From contig NZ_CP064653.1 in the NCBI RefSeq assembly GCF_015711015.1, positions 1,736,001 to 1,800,000 on the forward strand: a DNA stretch of 64,000 nt, written 5' to 3'. The stretch is from Methylomonas sp. LL1 (GTDB lineage Bacteria > Pseudomonadota > Gammaproteobacteria > Methylococcales > Methylomonadaceae). Position 1 is the stretch's first letter. Each line of letters opens with the position of its first letter. Both the position numbers and the translations under genes were made by a program. This document shows, one piece after another, positions 1-7,927 of this stretch. The notes below the pieces were generated by a model. It worked only from the letters and a program-made list of their open reading frames with translations, ran no database searches and had not been told where the DNA came from.

Positions 1-1
1 C

Positions 2-3000
2 AGCGAGCGGGAGTACCGGACGCTGGCGGAAAATGCGCCATTCGGTATCGCCCGCTACGACTTGCGGGCCCGTATCACCTATTTCAATCCGCCGTTGGAA
101 AAGATCCTGCATATCACAACGGCCGAAGCCCGTGGCAAGCGGCCAACCGAATGTTTTCCCAAGGATATTTACCAGGATTATGAACAGGCATTGTTGCGGG
201 TGGCGGCGAACGGCGGGCAGATCGAGTTTGAGTTGAATTATCCGGGCGACGATGGCCTGGAAACAGCCATGATCACCATGCTGGCCGAACACGACCAAGC
301 CGGGAGCATCAGCGGCATGCTGGCTATCGGTCGAAATGTTACCGCGCAAAGGCGAGCGGAAATTGCCTTGCAACGCAGCGAAGCGCTCTACCGGTCGATG
401 GTTTCGGCGATGCTTGAAGGCGTGGTGGTCATGGGCCACGATGGCGAAATCGTTTCCATCAATCCCACCGCCGCAAAAATCCTGGGGATAGCGTTGGATC
501 AAGCCCCCCCAAAGCGCCCGCTGGATTCGATTAAACAGGCGCTGACATTGGACGGTGAACCGTTTCCCGCCGATCAATTCCCGTCCAGGCTGTGTTTGAG
601 AACCGGCCAGCCGCAGCACCGGGTCGAAATGGGCCTGTGCCGGACCGATGGCGAGGTGGTCTGGATTATAGTCAATTCCCAGCCCTTGTTCATGGAAGGG
701 GAATCCAAGCCTTATGCGGTGGTTTCTACTTTCCACGATATTAGCGAACGCAAAAGGGCCGAAGCCGACAAACTGAAAGCTATCGCCATATTGAAGCAGA
801 ACGAAGCGCTACTGACCGAGCGTCTACTACTTGAGCGGCGTTTTTCAAGGATGGCGAACCATGTTCCCGGCTTCTTGTACACCCTTAAGATCGACGTTAA
901 CGGCCAAGCCAGTTTTCCCTATGTCAGTTCCGGCATCCACGATATTTATGGCTTACGGCCCGAGGACGTGGTGGCGGAAATAGCGCCGTTACACAACATG
1001 GCGCATCCGGACGACAAGCCGGGCCTGGATGCGGCGATCGCCGAAGCGATGCAAAACGTCGCGTTGTTTAATTATGAGTTTCGCATCCGTCACCCGGCCA
1101 AGGGCATCATCTGGCTCGAAGCCAAGGCGATGCCGACGCTCAAGGACGACGGCAGCATCGTGTTTCACGGCTTCATGCAGGATATTACCGAGCGCAAAAG
1201 GATAGAAAATACACTGAAATTTATTGCCCAGTCCGGCTGGCAGGAAAACCGCGAAACCTTTCTGGTTTCCTTGGCCGGTTTCATCGGACAAATTCTGGCA
1301 ATCGATTATGTGTTGATCGGCAAATTGACCGCGGATCCGGATTATGCCGAAACGCTGGTAATTTATTACAGAGGCGAAATCCTAGCCAATATGCGTTTTC
1401 CCTTGGCCGGTACCCCTTGCGATAACGTCATGGAAGGTCGATTATGCTGTTATCCCGAGAAGGTACAACAACAATTTCCGCAAGATACACTGCTCAATGA
1501 CTTCAGGGTGGAAAGTTATGCAGGCCTACCGCTCCGGGATTCGGCCGGTAATACCATGGGCCTTGTCTCGGTGATGGACGGCAAGCCAATGACAGGTAGC
1601 CAGCAGGTGGTATCCATTCTACAACTGGTAGCGATTCGCGTCGCGGCGGAATTGGAACGGGATAGGTTTGAGCGGGCATTGGCCGGCTCTAGGCAGTTTT
1701 TGAGCCGAGTGATCGATACCATCGCCGAGCCCGTATTCGTCAAGGATAGGCGGCACCGCTGGATTTTAGTCAATCAGGCGTTTAGCAAAATGCTCGGCCA
1801 TTCCCAGCAGGACTTAATCGGGAAATCGGATTACCACTTTTTCCCCAGGGGCGAAGCCGATGAATTCTGGCGCAGAGACGAGGCGGTGTTCCGTGCTGGC
1901 GAGGAAGACGTCAACGAGGAGAATTTCACCGACCGTAACGGCATCACCCATAGCATTATCACCAAAAAAAACCGCTATATCGATGATAGCGGAAATGCGA
2001 TGTTGGTGGGTATCATGCTGGATATTACCGAGCGCAAACGGATGGAAAAATCGTTGATCGCGCGCGAACAGGAGTTGCGTACTCTAGCCGAAACCGCGCC
2101 GGGCATGATGGGCAGCTTTTATCTAAAGCCGGACGGCTCGGTTTGCATGCCCTATACATCGCCGAATATTCGAGAATTTTGCGGCTTGAATCCGGAGGAT
2201 GTGGTCGATGATGCCGGACCTCTGTTGGCATTAAATCATCCGGATGATGCACAGCGCGTACTCGACTCCATCATGGAGTCGGCGCGAACCCTGTCGGTAT
2301 GGCATGCGGAGTATCGGATGTTGCATCCCACTCGCGGGGAGCGGTGGATGGAAGGCAATACCAAGCCGGTTCCTCATCCGGACGGCGGTATCATTTGGTA
2401 TGGCTATGTTCACGACATCACCGAGCGCAAGCAGATGGAAGCGATGATACGCAAGCGCGAGGAGGAGTTTCGCACCTTGGCCGAAAATCTGCCGGATATC
2501 ATCGTTCGTTACGACAAGTCCCTGCGACGGACTTATATCAACAAAGTCTATAGCAAAATGCTGGAGCCACTTGGCGTGGATCTTTTGGGTAAAACCCCGC
2601 GAGAGTATTGGAAGGTGATCGAGCCCGATGCCGATCAGTTTACCCGCATACTTCTACGGGTCATGGCGACCGGCAATCCAGAGACGACATTGATACGATC
2701 GGAAACCCGTGCCGGTAGGATGATTTATTGGACCATGAATTTGGTACCGGAACTCGATCAAGACGGAACAGTGACTGGTGTGTTGACTTGTGCCACCGAT
2801 ATTACCGAACTTAAGGAATACCAACGCGCGCTGGAAGCGTCCCGCGTGCAACTCAGGGCGCTGGCGGCTCGTAGCGAAAATTTACGCGAGGACGAGCGCA
2901 AGCATATCGCCCGTGAATTACACGATGATTTGGGGCAACGTTTAACCGCGTTAAAACTGGATCTTGCCCGTTTGATTTTACGATTCGGACAAAATAATCC

Positions 3001-3523
3001 GGAGTTGCTGCAACAGGTCGAGGAAATGGAGCTGGACATGGCCGCCACCATCGGATTAGTCCGGGACGTGGCCACCCAATTACGCCCATCGGCTTTGGAA
3101 ATGGGCATCGTTTCCGCGTTGAAATGGCTGGCCCAGGAATTTCGTAAACGTAGCAATGTCCCATGCCGGCTGCGGATTCCCAAACAACAACTTGCGTTGA
3201 ACGAATGCCAGGCCACCGCGTTATTCCGTATCGTACAGGAGTCGCTGACTAACATCATGCGTTATGCCATGGCATCCAATGTCGAGATCGTCTTGGTATG
3301 CGACGGCCAAAATTTTGTATTGGAAATTAGTGATGACGGCGTCGGCTTTGATGCCGGCAACATGCGCAAGGCGGGTACCTTTGGCTTAATCGGCATTGAG
3401 GAACGAGCCCTGAGTCTGGGAGGCGATATGCGAATCGAAACCGCGCCGAACCAAGGTTTGAAATTGACGGTGCGTATCCCGGTTTTACTACCCAATGAGG
3501 AGGAATTATGCTCAGAGTGCTGA
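2..3523 (+). CDS. Multi-PAS/GAF sensor histidine kinase, NarL/UhpB type (5' end outside window)
   Basis: The frame is open to the left edge, so the true start lies upstream; the first visible residues (EYRTLAENAPFGI) already belong to a PAS domain. About 1170 residues are visible: PAS-PAC, PAS-PAC, PAS-PAC, a GAF-like segment (about 385-540, counted from the TTG at base 62), three more PAS-PAC units with repeated 'DITERK' ends, then a HisKA_3 dimerisation domain with phospho-acceptor motif ARELHDDLGQ (His about 953) and a C-terminal HATPase with DDGVGFD and FGLIGIEERA. No membrane segment is seen, so the visible part is cytosolic. The N box reads NIMRYA where HisKA_3 kinases usually have a His (RHA). 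The stop overlaps the next gene by 16 bases, so the downstream regulator is almost certainly its partner. The ligand cannot be told from sequence. Confidence 0.93.
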   Translation, partial: SEREYRTLAENAPFGIARYDLRARITYFNPPLEKILHITTAEARGKRPTECFPKDIYQDYEQALLRVAANGGQIEFELNYPGDDGLETAMITMLAEHDQAGSISGMLAIGRNVTAQRRAEIALQRSEALYRSMVSAMLEGVVVMGHDGEIVSINPTAAKILGIALDQAPPKRPLDSIKQALTLDGEPFPADQFPSRLCLRTGQPQHRVEMGLCRTDGEVVWIIVNSQPLFMEGESKPYAVVSTFHDISERKRAEADKLKAIAILKQNEALLTERLLLERRFSRMANHVPGFLYTLKIDVNGQASFPYVSSGIHDIYGLRPEDVVAEIAPLHNMAHPDDKPGLDAAIAEAMQNVALFNYEFRIRHPAKGIIWLEAKAMPTLKDDGSIVFHGFMQDITERKRIENTLKFIAQSGWQENRETFLVSLAGFIGQILAIDYVLIGKLTADPDYAETLVIYYRGEILANMRFPLAGTPCDNVMEGRLCCYPEKVQQQFPQDTLLNDFRVESYAGLPLRDSAGNTMGLVSVMDGKPMTGSQQVVSILQLVAIRVAAELERDRFERALAGSRQFLSRVIDTIAEPVFVKDRRHRWILVNQAFSKMLGHSQQDLIGKSDYHFFPRGEADEFWRRDEAVFRAGEEDVNEENFTDRNGITHSIITKKNRYIDDSGNAMLVGIMLDITERKRMEKSLIAREQELRTLAETAPGMMGSFYLKPDGSVCMPYTSPNIREFCGLNPEDVVDDAGPLLALNHPDDAQRVLDSIMESARTLSVWHAEYRMLHPTRGERWMEGNTKPVPHPDGGIIWYGYVHDITERKQMEAMIRKREEEFRTLAENLPDIIVRYDKSLRRTYINKVYSKMLEPLGVDLLGKTPREYWKVIEPDADQFTRILLRVMATGNPETTLIRSETRAGRMIYWTMNLVPELDQDGTVTGVLTCATDITELKEYQRALEASRVQLRALAARSENLREDERKHIARELHDDLGQRLTALKLDLARLILRFGQNNPELLQQVEEMELDMAATIGLVRDVATQLRPSALEMGIVSALKWLAQEFRKRSNVPCRLRIPKQQLALNECQATALFRIVQESLTNIMRYAMASNVEIVLVCDGQNFVLEISDDGVGFDAGNMRKAGTFGLIGIEERALSLGGDMRIETAPNQGLKLTVRIPVLLPNEEELCSEC

Positions 3524-4146
3524 TAGCCGATGATCACGCCATTATGCGCAAGGGCATAAAACAGTTGCTGACCCTGACCGACGATATTCATGTCGCCGCG
3601 GAGGCCGCCAATGGGCAACAAGTATTGGATTGGCTCAAGCGGGAGCAATTCGATCTTCTGTTGTTGGATCTGACGATGCCCGATACCAATGGGGTCGAGC
3701 TAATTGAAAAAATTCATCATCAGAACAGCCGCTTACCCATATTGGTACTGAGCATGCATGAAGAAGCGCAAATCGCCATCATGGCCATGCAGGCAGGGGC
3801 ATCGGGTTATTTGACCAAGGATAGCGATCCCACCCAATTGCCGGCGGCCATACGCAAAGTGGCCGATGGTGGGCGCTGCATAGATGCTAAACTGGCGATG
3901 AAGGTGACATTTGATGAGCCGGTATCCGAGCTTGACGCCGCTAAACCAGTCAGCAACAAGCCGCTTTCCGAAAGGGAACTGGAAATCATGAAGTTACTTG
4001 CCAAGGGTGATAGTCTGAAAGATATTGCCGATTTACTTGCCATCGAAAGAGGTACCGTGAGCACATACAAGACTCGGATCATGCGAAAAATGGGTTTTCG
4101 CAATAATGCCGAATTGATGCGCTACGCGGTTAAGCAAGGATGGTAG
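3508..4146 (+). CDS. NarL/FixJ-family response regulator (REC-LuxR)
   Basis: 212 residues. An N-terminal receiver domain has the acidic pair ADDH (residues 7-10), phospho-acceptor Asp about 54 in LLLDLTMPD, and a Lys in the LTKDS motif. The C-terminal LuxR helix-turn-helix (about 145-205) contains LSERELEIMKLLAKG. The ATG at 3508 follows a GAGGAGG ribosome site and lies inside the end of the preceding kinase gene, so the two are translationally coupled and form a two-component pair. Transcriptional targets are unknown; the adjacent second regulator and c-di-GMP genes are candidates. Confidence 0.95.
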   Translation: MLRVLIADDHAIMRKGIKQLLTLTDDIHVAAEAANGQQVLDWLKREQFDLLLLDLTMPDTNGVELIEKIHHQNSRLPILVLSMHEEAQIAIMAMQAGASGYLTKDSDPTQLPAAIRKVADGGRCIDAKLAMKVTFDEPVSELDAAKPVSNKPLSERELEIMKLLAKGDSLKDIADLLAIERGTVSTYKTRIMRKMGFRNNAELMRYAVKQGW

Positions 4147-4199
4147 TAGAGTTCGGCGCCTAAACCCTATTTGAGCTATTTAGAAAACAAAAACAAGCA

Positions 4200-4844
4200 A
4201 TGCACAAAGTAAAACGAATCTTGGTGGCGGATGATCATTTGCTGTTACGCGAAGGTTTAAGACAACTGTTCGAGTATGTTGACGATATTCAAATCGGCGC
4301 CGAGGCCGCCACGGGCGATGAGGTCTTAAAAGCATTGGCGCTTGACAGTTTCGATCTTTTATTACTCGACATTAGTCTGCCGGGTATCCACGGCGAGGAA
4401 CTGATAGGAAAAATCCGGCGGAATTATTCGAACCTGCCGATTTTAATTCTGAGCATGCACAACGAACCGGCCATTGCCAAACGCATGATACAAGCCGGCG
4501 CCTCCGGCTTTATCACCAAGGGAACGTCATCCACTGAATTGTTGGAAGCGATGCGTAAAGTGGCTGCCGGCCGGCGCTTTATCAGCGCGGAAATGGCGGA
4601 AGAAATCTTCTTTTTAGACGCCTTAAGCCCGGTCGGGGTGGCGCCGCACGAAATTTTAACGGCGCGAGAAGATCTGGTTTTGCGCCTGTTGGCGCAAGGC
4701 CATACCGTCAATCAGATTGCCCGCAGGTTGCACCTTAGCAATAAAACAGTCAGCGCGCACAAATCCAATTTGATGGAAAAAATGCAAATAAACAACTTTG
4801 CCGAGTTGATGCAATATGCGATTACCCATGGCTTGAATGAATAA
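4200..4844 (+). CDS. Second NarL/FixJ-family response regulator (REC-LuxR)
   Basis: 214 residues with the same architecture as its upstream neighbour, from which it is separated by 53 bases. The receiver has ADDH near residue 10, phospho-acceptor Asp about 57 in LLLLDISLPG, and Lys in FITKGT. The LuxR-type HTH lies at about 150-210 (TAREDLVLRLLAQG). The two regulators are clearly paralogous (shared SMHxExxIA and AGASG stretches). No convincing Shine-Dalgarno precedes the ATG, where the leader is A-rich. The single upstream kinase may serve both regulators, or this one may be driven by another kinase; that is inference. Confidence 0.93.
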   Translation: MHKVKRILVADDHLLLREGLRQLFEYVDDIQIGAEAATGDEVLKALALDSFDLLLLDISLPGIHGEELIGKIRRNYSNLPILILSMHNEPAIAKRMIQAGASGFITKGTSSTELLEAMRKVAAGRRFISAEMAEEIFFLDALSPVGVAPHEILTAREDLVLRLLAQGHTVNQIARRLHLSNKTVSAHKSNLMEKMQINNFAELMQYAITHGLNE

Positions 4845-5552
4845 ACGCTGTTGATGGCCAGTGCTTAAGGCAACTGCCAAGGATAAAGTCTGATGGCGCC
4901 GGATTTTTGTTCAGCCACAACAACCCTAAATTTCCCGCCTATATGCATTTGCAGACAAGGCGGCGGAAATTTCTCAGAGAAACCCCCTGCCTAAAATCAG
5001 GATACGCCGATTGTTGTTTGGCTTGGATTTTTCTATTCTAAACCCAACCTGATTAGCAAAATGCTTCGGTTAATTCGACAAGATGTCCTCGAAGTCTTCA
5101 TTTCGGCACGGATTGCCGAGATCCAGTCAGCATGGCTTGCTGGAAACTTGCCATCGATGGCACTGGATGCCCGCGGCTCCGCGAGCATGATGTACTTGTG
5201 AGTTTAGCTGAAGTGTCTTGCTAATCGGGAATCCCAAGTTGATCAAATGTTCCGGCTCTAAATACAAGGTCTGAAGCGTCGGTGTTAATTTTAGCCTTTC
5301 AACGCCAGGCTTTCAGCTTAAGAGTTACCATGGCGGATGATTGGAAAAGCTGGAATCTCGGAGAAGGTGCGGGCGAATAATGGCCGACGAGCATCTCCAG
5401 CGTGCTGGCTCGCCGATGGATTGCGTGGATCACCCGTACGGCAAATACCATGGCTTCAATTGAATAAAGGACTATTCGAATAACGACGTTGGCGCGGTCA
5501 AACCCGGCTCGGGTTCGGCACCGAAGCAGCGAAATAACAGGAGTTTTTCAAC
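4845..5552. other. 708-base gene-free gap with a hairpin
   Basis: No convincing coding sequence. An imperfect inverted repeat sits at 4928-4940 / 4958-4972 (AAATTTCCCGCCT against AGGCGGCGGAAATTT), a plausible stem after the second regulator gene. Bases 5000-5045 resemble a stretch upstream of the PAS-GGDEF-EAL gene at 57492. The segment 5140-5195 contains short palindromes (CCATCGATGG, CCGCGG), typical of extragenic repeat debris. A 50-codon minus-strand frame (about 5305-5455) has no recognisable similarity. Confidence 0.55.
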
Positions 5553-7847
5553 ATGAAAACCGTGCAACCCCGGTTCCCATACGACCAGCGAAAATTTTCG
5601 GCGACCCATAACCCAAAATCGTTCAAATCAGTTGCCGAAGCTGATTTCGAAAAAATACTGTTTTGGCATTTGTTGTACAAGCTCGATGCCTATACGGCTG
5701 TTTTCGTTCTGAATCCCGCGAATGGATTCCGGCTGGTGTTCGGCATTGAATCCTTATGCCGTACGATGAAAAAAACCAACCCGCTGGCATCGGCTATTTG
5801 TATTTCCGATTGCATGCCGGCCTTGACCCTAGTTAAGCTCGGCGAGCTATGGAGCCAGGTGGGTAGCATGGGCTCGGCGGCAATCAAAACCGATTTTATG
5901 CTGGCATCGGGGAAAGCCATGGCCGTTGATGTTTCCTTGCATGCACATGAATTTAGCGGCCAAAAAATGTTGGTCGGCTATCTGCGCGACGCGCGCGAAC
6001 CTAAATTAGCCGACAATGGCTTGCGTCAACTACAAGGCTTATTGGAACAAATTGCACGCGGCGCGGAAATGCGCGGCATTTTCGAACAAATTGCCTTGTC
6101 CGTGGAGTCAACGAAGCCGGGAAGTTATTGTTCCATATTGATTCTGGATGAAAACCGTACACGATTTCAAATAGCCGCCGCTCCCTCGCTTTCCGAATCC
6201 TATCGGGCCGAGCTCGATGCGTTGGTAGCGTCGGATCGCAGCGGCTGCAACAAGGACTGTGTGGTATCGGCCCTGATGGGAAAAAGGCAGATTCGGGCCG
6301 ATATCGGCGCGCAATCCTGCGGGAGCGTTTGCCAGCAATTGAAAATCGAAATCGGCGCGGCGGCCTGCTGGTCGGAGCCGATTTTTTCGTCGGCCAATCG
6401 ATTACTGGGCATCATCCGCGTTTACTTGACTCAGGCTTCCGTACCGGATGATGCCGATTTGGCGCTGCTGCGCCAGGCTAGCCATTTGAGTAGCCTCGTC
6501 ATCGAGCGGGAGGGGATAAAAAGAAAATCCGTTGATCATGCCGGCGGCAATTCCTTGGCCGGTTCACATAATCGGCACTTGATCGGTAGTCGCCTGCGAG
6601 AACAGGCCGAAAGATGTAACCGTCAAGGCTTGAGCATGGCTCTACTGTTCATCAATCTGGATCACTTTAAGGAGGTTAACGTAGCGTTGGGCTTCCAGCT
6701 GGGCGATCAGTTGTTGGCGCAGGCCGAGGAGCGGATCCGTGGCAGTGTTCGAGACTCGGATGCCGTCGTTCGTCTGGCGGGTGATGAGTTTGTGGTGATT
6801 ATTCCACCCTACAAGGGGCATTTGAATGCCGGTTTGATAGGAGAGCATATTGTCGAAGCCTTGGCTAAGCCGTTTCAACTCGATAATTCCATTGCCCATA
6901 TTTCCGCCAGCGTCGGTATCGCCTATTACCCCGAAGACGCCGACGACATCGATCAGTTACTGGATTGCGCCGATCAGTCGATGTATGCGGTTAAAAAAGC
7001 CGGACGGAACGGCGTCAATTTCTTCACCCGCTCCCTGCATAGCGAGGTACAGGATAATCTGCAATTGAGCAACGACTTGCGTGGCGCCTTGCAAGCCGGC
7101 CAGTTCAAGGTTTACTTCCAACCGATCGTCAATATCCTTAACCAACACATCGAAAAAGCCGAAGCCCTGATACGCTGGCAGCATCCCGAGCGTGGCATGG
7201 TGAGCCCCGATCAGTTTATTCCGATTGCCGAGGAGATCGGCGAGATACATGAAATCGGCGACTGGGTATTTCGGCAAGCGGCTGAAGTGGCGATCCAGTG
7301 GCAAAGATCATGCTTGAACTGCCCTTGCGGCCTAAGAGATCTCCAAGTTAGCGTCAATATGTCTCCGTTACAGTTTATGCATGGTACTCCGGACGTGCTG
7401 TGGATCGATCATTTACGCACTATCGGCTTGAATCCAAAGACCATGGTGATTGAGATTACCGAAGGTTCGCTGTTGAATGACCGGGCCGATGTGATGGAGA
7501 AACTGGGAAACTTCCGCGCGGCCGGCATGCAGATCGCGATGGACGATTTCGGTACCGGTTATTCGGCCATGGCTTATCTGAAAAAATTCGATATCCATTA
7601 TTTGAAGATAGACCGCTCCTTCGTTCGGGATCTGGAAACCGATCCGGGCGATCTGGTCATCGCCGAAGCGATCATAGTGATGGCCCACCGGCTCGGTTTG
7701 AAGGTGATCGCCGAAGGCGTGGAAACCCAGGGCCAGCGAGATCGGTTGGCGGCGGTGGGCTGCGATTATCTGCAGGGTTATTTGTATGCGAAACCCATGT
7801 CGGCCGAGGATTTTTTGCTGTTTGTACAATCCGTTCGAACAACATAA
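5553..7847 (+). CDS. GAF-GGDEF-EAL protein with degenerate GGDEF; probable c-di-GMP phosphodiesterase
   Basis: 764 residues. A PAS-like N-terminus (about 40-150) is followed by a GAF domain (about 165-320), a GGDEF domain (about 340-500) and an EAL domain (about 510-760). The EAL domain keeps the expected residues: EALIRW, VNMS, EITEG, MDDFGTGYS, LKIDRSF, AEGVE and QGYL. The GGDEF domain is eroded: the usual DxLTGLxNR entry reads NSLAGSHNR, the metal-binding FxDxDxF reads FINLDHF, and the signature is AGDEF. An RxxD inhibitory-site motif (RDSD) remains. This suggests a phosphodiesterase with a regulatory GTP-binding domain. The start follows AGGAG with good spacing. It is a tandem paralogue of the next gene. 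No membrane segment is seen. Confidence 0.92.
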   Translation: MKTVQPRFPYDQRKFSATHNPKSFKSVAEADFEKILFWHLLYKLDAYTAVFVLNPANGFRLVFGIESLCRTMKKTNPLASAICISDCMPALTLVKLGELWSQVGSMGSAAIKTDFMLASGKAMAVDVSLHAHEFSGQKMLVGYLRDAREPKLADNGLRQLQGLLEQIARGAEMRGIFEQIALSVESTKPGSYCSILILDENRTRFQIAAAPSLSESYRAELDALVASDRSGCNKDCVVSALMGKRQIRADIGAQSCGSVCQQLKIEIGAAACWSEPIFSSANRLLGIIRVYLTQASVPDDADLALLRQASHLSSLVIEREGIKRKSVDHAGGNSLAGSHNRHLIGSRLREQAERCNRQGLSMALLFINLDHFKEVNVALGFQLGDQLLAQAEERIRGSVRDSDAVVRLAGDEFVVIIPPYKGHLNAGLIGEHIVEALAKPFQLDNSIAHISASVGIAYYPEDADDIDQLLDCADQSMYAVKKAGRNGVNFFTRSLHSEVQDNLQLSNDLRGALQAGQFKVYFQPIVNILNQHIEKAEALIRWQHPERGMVSPDQFIPIAEEIGEIHEIGDWVFRQAAEVAIQWQRSCLNCPCGLRDLQVSVNMSPLQFMHGTPDVLWIDHLRTIGLNPKTMVIEITEGSLLNDRADVMEKLGNFRAAGMQIAMDDFGTGYSAMAYLKKFDIHYLKIDRSFVRDLETDPGDLVIAEAIIVMAHRLGLKVIAEGVETQGQRDRLAAVGCDYLQGYLYAKPMSAEDFLLFVQSVRTT

Positions 7848-7927
7848 GCCGTTGTCGATCGGAGTAACCCAGAGTGGAGAGAACTACCGAATATTGTCCG
7901 ACATTAAATATTACCGCCGAGTAGATT

